This document shows positions 51,780 to 60,491 of a DNA stretch of 64,000 nucleotides, piece by piece. The DNA comes from JADGNZ01 sp963715895 (GTDB lineage: Bacteria > Acidobacteriota > Thermoanaerobaculia > Gp7-AA8), in assembly GCA_963715895.1 (NCBI GenBank), contig OY970284.1, positions 4,774,001 to 4,838,000 on the forward strand, read 5' to 3'. The notes beneath the pieces are model-generated. The model was given only the letters and a program-made list of their open reading frames with translations. It was not told the DNA's origin and did no database searches. The position numbers and the translations under genes were made by a program. The stretch's first letter is position 1. Every line of letters begins with the position of its first letter.

Positions 51780-53192
51780 ATGACCACCAGACGAGTCATC
51801 CCGGTCGCGTTGTTTCTCTCGTTATTCGTTGTCCTTCAGGTATTTGCGCAGACAGATCCAGGGGTCCGCGGTGGAGGAGCGGCCGCCGGATCGCCGCTCA
51901 CTTCCGTCGCTGCCAATAGTCCCGTCACGATCCTCGACTTCTTCAACGATGGCAAGTCCCGGTTCCAGGAGATCGACTCGGTCCAGGGAACGATCAGTGG
52001 CGAGAACGGCGTAGGCCTTGGACCGCGCTTCAACTCGCGGAGTTGCGCGGCATGCCACGCCCAGCCGGCCGTGGGCGGAACTGCTCCGGCCACGAATCCT
52101 CAGGTCGGCGACGCCACCGCTCACGGGGCACAAAACACCGTTCCATCGTTCATCACCTCGACCGGGCCGGTGCGCGAGGCAAGGTTCGTCTATTTCACGA
52201 ACCCGAACGGCACTCCCAACACCAACGCCCCGAATGGCGGCGTGGAGGATCTCTACACGATCACCGGCCGCACCGACGCCGGCCCCTGCTCCATCCAGCA
52301 GCCCAGCTTCGCAACGCAGTTGTCCAACAACAACGTCATCTTCCGCGTCCCAACGCCGACCTTCGGCACCGGTCTGATCGAGACCATCGCGGACGAGACA
52401 CTGCTCGTCAACCAGCAGAACGCCTTCAACAATAACCAGGGCATCACGGGCACGTTCAACCACAACGGCAACGACGGTACGATCAGCCGTTTCGGATGGA
52501 AGGCGCAGAACAAGTCGCTGGAGCTCTTCACCGGAGAGGCCTATAACGTCGAGCAGGGCGTCACGAACGAGATCTTCCCGCAGGAGCGGCCGTTGCCAGG
52601 CGAGGACATGGGCATCATCGGCGGTCAGTCAACGACGAACGGTCTCCCCGCGAACTGCCGAGGGAATGCCACCCCGGAGGATCACACCAACTTCAATACG
52701 ACGGCCATCGGCACGCTGAGCGACCTCGCCCAGTTCGCGATGTTCATGCGTTTGCTGGCTCCGCCGACACCCTCAACCACGGTACCGGGCGGTGCCACCT
52801 CGATCACCAACGGCCGCAACCTCTTCATCTCCATCGGCTGCGCCATCTGCCACACGACGACCCTCACCACCGGGACGTCCTCATTTACTTCCAGTCTCAG
52901 CAACGCTTCCGCGAACCTCTACAGCGATCTCGAGATTCACCACATGGGAACCACGCTTGCCGACAACGTCTCCCAGGGCGGCGCCGGCGGCGACCAGTTC
53001 CGCTCCGCGCCGCTGTGGGGAGCCGGACAGCGCATCTTCTTCCTGCATGATGGGCGGACCAAGGACATCCAGGCCGCCATCCTTGCGCATAACGCCAGCG
53101 GCTCCGAGGCCAACGGGCCGTCCTATACGTTCTTCGTCAACCTCAGTACCGGGCAGCGGCAGGACATCCTCAACTTCCTGAGATCTCTCTAA
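51780..53192 (+). CDS. Di-haem oxidoreductase, DUF1111 (thiol oxidoreductase-like)
   Basis: 470 residues with a signal peptide ('ALFLSLFVVLQVFAQ'). Two haem motifs: CAACH in 'RFNSRSCAACHAQPAVGG' and CAICH in 'LFISIGCAICHTTTL'. 'ENGVGLGPRFNSRSC', 'EIHHMG' and 'RSAPLWGAGQRIFFLHDGRT' with 'ILAHNASGSEA' are the DUF1111 family blocks, related to di-haem peroxidases. Natural substrates are not established. GGAGGAG precedes ATG 51780; upstream in-frame starts lie outside the signal. A terminator follows. Confidence 0.92.
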   Translation: MTTRRVIPVALFLSLFVVLQVFAQTDPGVRGGGAAAGSPLTSVAANSPVTILDFFNDGKSRFQEIDSVQGTISGENGVGLGPRFNSRSCAACHAQPAVGGTAPATNPQVGDATAHGAQNTVPSFITSTGPVREARFVYFTNPNGTPNTNAPNGGVEDLYTITGRTDAGPCSIQQPSFATQLSNNNVIFRVPTPTFGTGLIETIADETLLVNQQNAFNNNQGITGTFNHNGNDGTISRFGWKAQNKSLELFTGEAYNVEQGVTNEIFPQERPLPGEDMGIIGGQSTTNGLPANCRGNATPEDHTNFNTTAIGTLSDLAQFAMFMRLLAPPTPSTTVPGGATSITNGRNLFISIGCAICHTTTLTTGTSSFTSSLSNASANLYSDLEIHHMGTTLADNVSQGGAGGDQFRSAPLWGAGQRIFFLHDGRTKDIQAAILAHNASGSEANGPSYTFFVNLSTGQRQDILNFLRSL

Positions 53193-53207
53193 CCGCGGTG
53201 GTTTACT

Positions 53208-53245
53208 AAGCCGGCCGCTGACGCGAACGCGTCAGCGGCCGGCTT
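53208..53245 (+). terminator. Strong intrinsic hairpin after the DUF1111 gene
   Basis: An 18-bp perfect stem (AAGCCGGCCGCTGACGCG, loop AA, reverse complement) starts 15 bases after the stop codon. It is followed by CTCGAAGG and not by a T-run, so termination strength is uncertain. Confidence 0.75.
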
Positions 53246-53261
53246 CTCGAAGGAGGTACAC

Positions 53262-54182
53262 GTGTTCCGTTACCGGTTCGTCTGTCTGCTTTTGTTCCTC
53301 TGCTCAACCTCATCCCTGCTCGCGCAGTTGCCGGCCAACACCATTCTCATCAAGGGAGCGGAACCGAGCGCCAGCGATTCGAAAACCCCTCTGCCCGAAA
53401 CAGGCAAGCTCGCCGGCAACGTCTACGAAAATCGATACTTCGGCTTTTCCTATCACCTGCCGGCCGACTGGTCAGAACCGTATGACGGTCCTCCCCCATC
53501 GGACAGCGGCAGCTACGTGCTCGCTGAATTCGTGCCGTCGAAGTCGTTCAAGGGCCCGATCAAAGGAACGATGCTCATCACGGCACAGGATCTCTTCTTC
53601 TCGCTCGTTCCCCAGCGCGGTGCGAAAGAGATGATCAAGTACTCCAGCGATCACCTCCCGTCGTACTACACCCTCGAGCATCCGCCATCCGAATTGATGC
53701 TGGCCGGCCAGCCGTTTGCGCGGTTCGATTACATGTCGCCGGTGGCCGGCCTGCACTGGTACACGCTGGCCACACAGGTCCGTTGTCACGTCATTCAGTT
53801 CGTGCTCAACAGCCGCGATTCCGGTCTGCTCGACGGCCTCGTGCACGACATGGATCAGATGAAGCTGGGCGCGAACGACTCACCCCCGTGCGTGGCCGGC
53901 TACGCGGAGCAGAACGTGATCAGCAAGGTCGATCCCGTAATCAACGACCGTAAATTCAACTCCATCCCCGTCCGCATCATCATCGGATCCGACGGCAAGG
54001 TGAAGCACGTTCACGTCATCAGCGCCTTTCAGGAGCAGGCCAGGATCATCACCGATGCCCTCCTGCAATGGAGGTTCAAGCCGTATCAGCAGAACGGGAA
54101 GGCCGTCGACGTCGAGACCGGCATCCTGTTCGGCTATTCGCCCCCTCGGCCACAAACGGCGTCGCAGTCGCCGTCACAGTGA
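53262..54182 (+). CDS. Secreted protein with TonB C-terminal-like domain
   Basis: The 306-residue protein has a signal peptide ('FVCLLLFLCSTSSLLAQ'), a middle domain (about 50-200, 'YFGFSYHLPADW') like PsbP/DUF-type surface domains, and a C-terminal TonB-C fold: 'SIPVRIIIGSDGKVKHVHVI', 'ITDALLQWRFKPYQQNGKAV', 'DVETGILF'. There is no N-terminal membrane anchor as in real TonB, so it is probably a secreted relative. GTG at 53262 has GGAGG 8 bases upstream. Confidence 0.82.
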   Translation: MFRYRFVCLLLFLCSTSSLLAQLPANTILIKGAEPSASDSKTPLPETGKLAGNVYENRYFGFSYHLPADWSEPYDGPPPSDSGSYVLAEFVPSKSFKGPIKGTMLITAQDLFFSLVPQRGAKEMIKYSSDHLPSYYTLEHPPSELMLAGQPFARFDYMSPVAGLHWYTLATQVRCHVIQFVLNSRDSGLLDGLVHDMDQMKLGANDSPPCVAGYAEQNVISKVDPVINDRKFNSIPVRIIIGSDGKVKHVHVISAFQEQARIITDALLQWRFKPYQQNGKAVDVETGILFGYSPPRPQTASQSPSQ

Positions 54183-54190
54183 GACCCCTC

Positions 54191-55012
54191 TCAGCGATGA
54201 GAAACCGCTCGCCGCCGGGTGGCGTCACGACAGACGCCGCCCGGTATCGGTGGCATGGAGGCCACCGGCGGTCTGGTGGCGCAGAAGCGGGGCGGGAAGG
54301 TCGTGTTCACCTGCGCCAGGAAGAACGACGCCGAGTCACTGAGATCGGCCGGCGGCTCGCAACCGATGCCGACGTCGATCGTCCCATCGAGCCACAACTT
54401 ATTGAGCCACCATTGCAGCCCGTACGGCGAGAGATTGGCCTGATCGAAGGTGTCGTCGCAGCCATTCGTAGCGCCGCAACACGATGAATGCGGGAACCCG
54501 TCGACGTGCCGCGCCTCGTGCGCGTACACCGCCACGATGACCGATAGATAGATCCACTTCTTCTGCAATTCACGCGTGGCATCATCGTGCGCGCCGATGT
54601 TGATAAACGGCCTGCCATTGATCGTCGTACAACAACTCGGTCCGCCGCCGCTGCTGATGATGTTGACACCACCCACTTTCGACTTCATCCAGTCATAGAG
54701 ATCACCCGGCGTCCACGGCAGATGGCCGCTCATTCCCTGATCCATGTAGTACGCCACCCGGAGCGCCTGCAGCAGCATCAACTCGTCCGTGTAGGCGTTC
54801 GACGGCATCTGCGACACCGGCTCGGAGCAGGATGGGAGCGCGGTCGGAGCCCCGTCACGCCGGATCTCGAAGTCACCGCGAATCCGGGCAATCGCCGGAT
54901 CGCTGGTCGGACATTGATCGAGGAACTTGTTGATGTTGCGAATCTCTCCCGATACCGGGGGGATGACGAGAAAGCTGATGCAAATCAGCGAAACAAGGAC
55001 GATCGGGCGCAT
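54191..55012 (-). CDS. Secreted protein with a metzincin-type zinc motif
   Basis: The 273-residue protein has a signal peptide ('LVSLICISFLVIPPVSG'). Residues 165-175 read HEARHVDGFPH, an exact HExxHxxGxxH zinc site as in metzincin peptidases. Many Cys residues ('SSCCGATNGCDD', 'GPSCCTT') suggest disulfides and an extracytoplasmic place. A Met-turn after the zinc site is not evident, which weakens the metzincin call. The C terminus 'ATRRRAVSHR' resembles the tail of the beta-helix protein at 1617-2936. No family recognised. Confidence 0.72.
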   Translation of the reverse strand: MRPIVLVSLICISFLVIPPVSGEIRNINKFLDQCPTSDPAIARIRGDFEIRRDGAPTALPSCSEPVSQMPSNAYTDELMLLQALRVAYYMDQGMSGHLPWTPGDLYDWMKSKVGGVNIISSGGGPSCCTTINGRPFINIGAHDDATRELQKKWIYLSVIVAVYAHEARHVDGFPHSSCCGATNGCDDTFDQANLSPYGLQWWLNKLWLDGTIDVGIGCEPPADLSDSASFFLAQVNTTFPPRFCATRPPVASMPPIPGGVCRDATRRRAVSHR

Positions 55013-55363
55013 GTAGGTCGAAGGTTGAGTATAGGCTCAATCAAAGCCATGGCCGTTCCGCCACGCCCTCAGCTCGTGATGAGCTGGTAGCCCTCAGAAA
55101 TCCGGCCGATTCCGACCAATAACTGTCGGACCGAGCAAGAGTCGATATTAGAGAGTTCTAAGTATCTACCCATCAGCGGTTTAGCGTTAGCAAAAAAACG
55201 AAGGCCTGACACTCGCCAGATCTGAACGTCAGACGTCAGGCTCCTGAACCTGAACGTCACGGCCGCGAACCTGAACGTCAGGCTCCTGAGCCTGAACTTC
55301 ACGTCAATGAACCTGAACGTCATGTCGGTCGATCTGGGGCACCCACGTATACTCCCCCACCTC
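55013..55363. other. Intergenic region with CTGAACGTCA repeats
   Basis: 351 bases between divergent genes. The first 190 bases hold nothing I recognise. The rest holds the degenerate repeat listed at 55205-55325. Promoters of both genes should lie here. Confidence 0.5.
55205..55325. repeat. Degenerate CCTGAACGTCA repeat cluster
   Basis: Words CTGAACGTCA, CTGAACGTCA, CTGAACGTCA, TGAACTTCACGTCA and CTGAACGTCA occur within 115 bases, joined by GGCTCCTGA words (twice). They are irregularly spaced (about 20-30 bases), unlike the strict 21-bp arrays. Confidence 0.8.
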
Positions 55364-56032
55364 ATGGGCCGCATCCACCTCGGGACGATCTTCGGCACAA
55401 CGATCACCCTCGACTTCAGCTTCCTCATCCTCATCGTCTTTTTCGTCATGATGAACGCTCAGTCGTCCGGGATGCCGTACGCCCTGATCTGGGCACCGGT
55501 ACTGTTGATCAGCGTTCTCTTTCATGAGCTGGCGCATGCGTCCATGATCGGCAGCCTCGGGTTCGGATCGAGCGCGATCATCCTTCAGGGCATGGGAGGC
55601 GCCACCTACAACGATCGGCGCGCCCGTCCGTGGCAGGACCTTCTCATCAGCGCCGCCGGACCGCTGTCGAACTTCCTGCTGGCATGGATCGTTACGCTGA
55701 TCGCCGTCAATGTTCCGGCCGCGTCGCACGACCCATTCTTTCGCGCCCTTCTGCCGCTCCTTGCGTACGCGAACTGGTTCTGGGGCGTTCTGAATCTCCT
55801 GCCACTCGGCCCTCTCGACGGCAACAGCATCCTTCGGAACTTCTTCAGGCTGTTCCTGAAAGAGCGGCCGGCGTTCATCATCTCCATCTGGATTTCGTTG
55901 GTGGTCGGCCTCGGCATCTTTGTCTTTTGCCTCGTCACACGGCAGATCTTCATCGCCATTCTCGTTGCCTGGTACGTCTGGACGAGCTGGACGCAGTGGC
56001 AATTCTTCCGCTCCCACAACCGCACCGACTGA
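55364..56032 (+). CDS. Site-2 protease family (M50) membrane protein
   Basis: The 222-residue protein has five to six helices. The zinc site HELAH is in 'SVLFHELAHASMIGSLGFGS' and the third ligand region is 'VLNLLPLGPLDGNSILRN'. 'LGTIFGTTITLDFSFLI' at the start is common in the SpoIVFB-like subgroup. Such proteases cut within membranes, for example anti-sigma factors; two ECF systems are in this window but the link is only a guess. ATG 55364 is chosen; an upstream ATG at 55307 lies inside the repeat. Confidence 0.88.
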   Translation: MGRIHLGTIFGTTITLDFSFLILIVFFVMMNAQSSGMPYALIWAPVLLISVLFHELAHASMIGSLGFGSSAIILQGMGGATYNDRRARPWQDLLISAAGPLSNFLLAWIVTLIAVNVPAASHDPFFRALLPLLAYANWFWGVLNLLPLGPLDGNSILRNFFRLFLKERPAFIISIWISLVVGLGIFVFCLVTRQIFIAILVAWYVWTSWTQWQFFRSHNRTD

Positions 56033-56074
56033 CGACAGGACGGAAACTCACCTAAAATAGCCCCCGAAGCCTTC

Positions 56075-59000
56075 ATGGAAGTTCAACCTCCCCCGCATCT
56101 CGCCAACGCTCGAAGCGCGCTCGCGCGCTGGCTTCGAGGCGGCCGGACACGCGCGTCGCACGAGTCGCTCCGTACCACCGTGGCTATTCTGCGTGCCCAG
56201 CAGGAAGCGACACTCGACGGAATCCTCGTCGTCGACGACCGCGGCTCGGTCCTCTCCTACAACCGCCGTTTCCTGGAGATGTGGGGCATCCCGGAGGAGA
56301 CAGCCAGAGCCGCCGACGACAACGAGCTCCTCGGCTTTGCCTCGGAGAAAGTGGTCGACTGGGACGAATTCATCGAGCTCGTCAATCACCTCTACACGCA
56401 TCCCGACATCGTCCGAAGCAACGATACGGTCGTGATGAAAGACGGCCGCGTGCTCTCGCGCGCCTCCGTACCGATCGTCTCGGGCAAGAAGATCCGAGGG
56501 CGCGCCTGGTACTTCCGCGACGTCACCGACAGCGTTCGCAACGAGACCATGCAGTCGGCGCTCTTCCGCATCGCCACGCTCAGCCGCGACGCCCGCAACC
56601 TCGACGAGTTCTACGGCGCCGTGCATGGCATCGTCAACGGGTTGATGGAAGCGACGTACTTCTACATCGCCGAGTACGACGCCGCGCACGACATCCTCAC
56701 CTTCCCCTACTTCGTCGACAAATATGACCCGGCTCCCATCGGACGGTCGCCCGGCCGCGGGCTGACCGCGTACGTCCTGCGCACCGGCAAGCCGCTGCTG
56801 GCCACACCCGAGGAATTCGACGATCTGAAAAAGAGCGGCGAGGTCGAATCGATCGGCGCGCCCTCCGTCGACTGGCTCGGCGTGCCCCTATCGACCGGCG
56901 ACCGCACCTGGGGCGTCATCGGCGTACAGACGTATGACGAAGGCGAGCGCTACACGGAGCGCGACCGTGACCTCCTCGTCTTCGTAGCCCAGCACGTGGC
57001 CTCGGCCATCGAACAGAAGCGCCAGGAAGACGCTCTGCGCGAGAGCGAACGCCGTTACCGGCAGATGTTCGAGAACAACCGCGCCGTCCAGCTCCTCATC
57101 GACCCGGGCAGCGGCCGCATCGTCGACGCCAATGTCGCCGCCGCCGAGTTCTACGGATGGGACATCGACACCCTGCGCACGATGCACGTCTGGCAGATCA
57201 ATACGCTCGACGAGGCAGCCGTCCGCTCCGAGATGACCAACGTGGCCAGCCAGGAGCGCAGCTACTTCGTCTTCCGGCATCGGCTCGCCAACGGCGAGTT
57301 CCGCGACGTCGAGGTGCATTCCGGCCCGATCATCGCCAGCGGACGCACGCTCCTCTATTCGATCATCCACGACATCACCGAGCGAAAGCACGCCGAGGAG
57401 GCGCTGCTTCTATCGGAACAGAAGTACCGCAACATCGTCGACTACGCCTCGGTCGGCATCTACCGTTCCAAGCCGGACGGCACGATCCTGATGGCCAATC
57501 CGACCCTGGCCCGCATTCTCGGCTACGAATCGATCGAAGAGCTGCAGCGGCGCAACCTCGCCACCGACGTCTACGTCACCGAGGGCGAGCGCACCGATGC
57601 GCTGGAACGCTTTGCCGCCAACGGCTACGCCATCGAGGAAGAGTTGTTATGGCGCAGGAAGGACGGCACCCCGATCTGGGTCCAGCTCAATGCCCACGCC
57701 ATCGATCTTCACGCCGGTGCCGAGGTCTTCGAAGGCTTCGTCTTCGACATCACCGAGCGGAAGCTGGCCGACCAGCAGGTCGCGGCGGCGAATGCGCAAC
57801 GAAAAGCGGTGCTGGACGCCGCCACGCGCGTCTCCATCATCGCCACCGATCCCCTCGGCGTCATCACGGTCTTCAACGCCGGCGCGGAGAAGATGCTCGG
57901 CTATGCCGCATCCGACGTCATCGGCATCCGCAACGTCACCGAGCTGCACCTCGACACCGAGCTCGTGCAACATGCGCGGCGCTTGGCCTTCGAGCTCAGC
58001 GAGAGGCTGAACGGCTTCGACGTCCTCGTCCGGCGCGCCGCGAGCGAGGGACTCGAAGAGCGCGAGTGGACCTATATCCGCAACGACGGCGAGCCGGTCA
58101 TCGTCCTCCTCTCCATCACCGCGTTGCGCGACGAGCTCGGCAATCTCACCGGATACCTCCACGTCGGCACCGACGTCACCGAGCGCAAACACGCCGAGGA
58201 AACGCTGCGCCAGCAGACCGCGGCCATGACCGCGTCGATGGACGGCATCGGCATCCTCGACGGACGGCTCGACTTCTCCTACGTCAACGACGCGCTGGCG
58301 AAGCTGTTCGGCTATCCGACCGCGGAGGAGCTGGTCGGCCGTTCGATCTGCGATCTCTACGAACCGCCCGAACAGGTCCGCTTCATCACCTCGGTCGTCC
58401 CTCTCGTGCAGCAGCGCGGTCGGTGGCGCGGCGAGGCCACTGGCCTGCGCAACGACGGCTCGCTCTTCCCGCAGGAGATCTCGCTCACCGCCATCGAAGG
58501 AGGCGGGATGGTCTGCGTCGTCCGCGACATCACCGAGCGGACCTACGCCGAGGAGCAGATCAAGCACCTCGCCTACCACGACGCCCTGACGACGCTGCCG
58601 AACCGGCTGCTGTTCAAAGACCGCGTCAGCGTGGCCATCTCTCACGCGCAGCGCCATGAGGCGCGCGTGGCCGTGCTCTTCCTCGACCTCGATCGCTTCA
58701 AGGTCATCAACGACTCCCTCGGCCACAACATCGGCGACCAGTTGCTGCAGGCCGTGGCGGCCCGTGTTCAGTCCTGCGTGCGCGACAGCGACACGGTGGC
58801 CCGCCTCGGCGGCGACGAATTCACCCTTCTCCTGCCCGAGCTCAGTCACCCCGAGGACGCCGCACTCGTCGCGCAGAAGATCCTCGAAGCCGTCCGCTAT
58901 CCGTTCCATATCGAAGGGCGCGAGTTCTACATCACCACTTCGATCGGCATCAGCATCTTCCCGGAGGACGGCATCGATGCCGAGACGCTCATCAAGAGCG

Positions 59001-59875
59001 CCGACACCGCCATGTACCAGGCCAAGGAGCAGGGCCGCGACAACTACCAGCTCTTCAACGCCGTCGTCAATGCCAAGGCCCTGCAGAGGATCGCCCTCGA
59101 GCACGGCCTTCGCCGCGCGCTCACCCATCACGAGCTGGCCGTGCATTACCAGCCCATCTTCGACTTCCGCACCGGCCGTATCACCGGCATGGAGGCGCTG
59201 ATGCGCTGGACGCACCCGGAGATGGGCCCGATCCCGCCGGCGACGTTCATCCCGCTGGCCGAAGCGATCGGCGTGATGATCCCGATCGGCACATGGGCTC
59301 TGCGTACGGCCTGCGCCCAAGCGAAGGAATGGCACGACGCCGGATTCAACACCCTATCGCTCGCTGTCAACCTCTCGGTCTGCCAGCTCCAGCAGCCCGA
59401 CCTGGTCACCCTCGTCCGTGAGATCCTCGCCGAGACCGGCCTTCAGGCGCGCCTGCTGGAGCTGGAGATCACCGAATCGACGGCCATGCAGAGTCCGGAG
59501 GCCAGCATCCGCACGCTCTACGACCTCAAGAAACTCGGCATCCGCATTTCGCTGGACGACTTCGGCACGGGCCACTCCTCGCTGGCCTACCTGAAGCGCT
59601 TCCCCATCGACACGCTCAAGATCGACCAATCCTTCGTCCGCGACATCACCCGGGACCCCGACACCGCCGCCATCGTCACCGCCATCATCGCCATGGGCCA
59701 CAGCCTGCGGCTGAAGGTGATCGCCGAGGGCGTCGAGTTCACCGACCAGGCCACGTTCCTTAAACGCCACAGTTGCGACCAGATGCAGGGCTACCTGATC
59801 AACGCCCCCATGCCCGCGGCCGAGCTCGGCGCGATCCTGGCGGCGGGAGAGGTGCGGGTGTTGGACGGGGCGTAG
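56075..59875 (+). CDS. PAS/GAF multi-sensor diguanylate cyclase-phosphodiesterase
   Basis: 1,266 residues, cytoplasmic. Order: PAS (about 35-150), GAF (about 155-315), four more PAS/PAC units (about 320-830; each ends near 'DITERKHAEE'), GGDEF (about 835-1000) and EAL (about 1010-1262). The cyclase has 'RLGGDEFTLLLPE' with the inhibitory I-site 'RDSD' five residues before it. The EAL domain has 'GMEALMRWTHPE', 'LDDFGTGHSSLAYLKRFPID' and 'VIAEGVE'. Both halves keep key residues, so c-di-GMP could be made or broken down in response to sensed ligands or redox state. Confidence 0.95.
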   Translation: MEVQPPPHLANARSALARWLRGGRTRASHESLRTTVAILRAQQEATLDGILVVDDRGSVLSYNRRFLEMWGIPEETARAADDNELLGFASEKVVDWDEFIELVNHLYTHPDIVRSNDTVVMKDGRVLSRASVPIVSGKKIRGRAWYFRDVTDSVRNETMQSALFRIATLSRDARNLDEFYGAVHGIVNGLMEATYFYIAEYDAAHDILTFPYFVDKYDPAPIGRSPGRGLTAYVLRTGKPLLATPEEFDDLKKSGEVESIGAPSVDWLGVPLSTGDRTWGVIGVQTYDEGERYTERDRDLLVFVAQHVASAIEQKRQEDALRESERRYRQMFENNRAVQLLIDPGSGRIVDANVAAAEFYGWDIDTLRTMHVWQINTLDEAAVRSEMTNVASQERSYFVFRHRLANGEFRDVEVHSGPIIASGRTLLYSIIHDITERKHAEEALLLSEQKYRNIVDYASVGIYRSKPDGTILMANPTLARILGYESIEELQRRNLATDVYVTEGERTDALERFAANGYAIEEELLWRRKDGTPIWVQLNAHAIDLHAGAEVFEGFVFDITERKLADQQVAAANAQRKAVLDAATRVSIIATDPLGVITVFNAGAEKMLGYAASDVIGIRNVTELHLDTELVQHARRLAFELSERLNGFDVLVRRAASEGLEEREWTYIRNDGEPVIVLLSITALRDELGNLTGYLHVGTDVTERKHAEETLRQQTAAMTASMDGIGILDGRLDFSYVNDALAKLFGYPTAEELVGRSICDLYEPPEQVRFITSVVPLVQQRGRWRGEATGLRNDGSLFPQEISLTAIEGGGMVCVVRDITERTYAEEQIKHLAYHDALTTLPNRLLFKDRVSVAISHAQRHEARVAVLFLDLDRFKVINDSLGHNIGDQLLQAVAARVQSCVRDSDTVARLGGDEFTLLLPELSHPEDAALVAQKILEAVRYPFHIEGREFYITTSIGISIFPEDGIDAETLIKSADTAMYQAKEQGRDNYQLFNAVVNAKALQRIALEHGLRRALTHHELAVHYQPIFDFRTGRITGMEALMRWTHPEMGPIPPATFIPLAEAIGVMIPIGTWALRTACAQAKEWHDAGFNTLSLAVNLSVCQLQQPDLVTLVREILAETGLQARLLELEITESTAMQSPEASIRTLYDLKKLGIRISLDDFGTGHSSLAYLKRFPIDTLKIDQSFVRDITRDPDTAAIVTAIIAMGHSLRLKVIAEGVEFTDQATFLKRHSCDQMQGYLINAPMPAAELGAILAAGEVRVLDGA

Positions 59876-59997
59876 TCAATCCAGCACTTATCATGGCATT
59901 TGGATACCGCGGGAGGTCAGAGTTGCCCGTGGACAGCGGCTCGCGCCCGCCATATGCTCGCCTTCCCGACAATCGAAACAGTGGAAAAAGGAAGGTT

Positions 59998-60477
59998 ATG
60001 AATCCTGTCCGGCGTCTTCTCCCACTCATCGCCTGTCTCATTGCCACCGCTGTTCTCGCCGCAACGACCAGCAACCTGCCCAAAACGAACACACGCGATG
60101 CCATCAAGGCGTACGTAGAGAACGCAGCGAAGATCGTCAAGAAGAGCGGACCATCCTGCGCCACGTTCTCATCGCCGGAATGGCGGGGAGGTGACTATTA
60201 CATCTTCGTCCTCGGGCCAGACGGCGCGCTCATCTGCCATCCCACGGCCAGCATGATCGGCAAGCCGGCCGCGACCATCGTGAACGCCAAAGGAGACAAA
60301 GTCGGGGAGTTGATCGCCGCGAAGGGGAAGGGAACGGGCACAGGCTGGCTTGAGTACCACTGGCCACAGCCGGGCAAGACCACCGAACAACCGAAGAGCA
60401 CCTACGTCATGGGCTTGACCGGTCCTGACGGGAAGCACTACGTCGTCGGCAGCGGCGGCTGGAACGTGAAGAAATAG
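59998..60477 (+). CDS. Secreted Cache-like sensor domain protein
   Basis: The 159-residue protein has a signal peptide ('LLPLIACLIATAVLAA') and a single Cache-type fold pattern: 'YYIFVLGPDGALICHPTASM', 'IGKPAATIVNAKGDKVGELI' and 'GWLEYHWPQPGKT' with 'YVMGLTGPDGKHYVVGSGGW'. Cache domains bind small ligands outside the cell; here no transmitter domain is attached. It follows the c-di-GMP enzyme by 122 bases and might feed signals to a separate partner. AAAGGAAGG precedes the ATG. Confidence 0.85.
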   Translation: MNPVRRLLPLIACLIATAVLAATTSNLPKTNTRDAIKAYVENAAKIVKKSGPSCATFSSPEWRGGDYYIFVLGPDGALICHPTASMIGKPAATIVNAKGDKVGELIAAKGKGTGTGWLEYHWPQPGKTTEQPKSTYVMGLTGPDGKHYVVGSGGWNVKK

Positions 60478-60491
60478 CGTCCGGGAATGTG

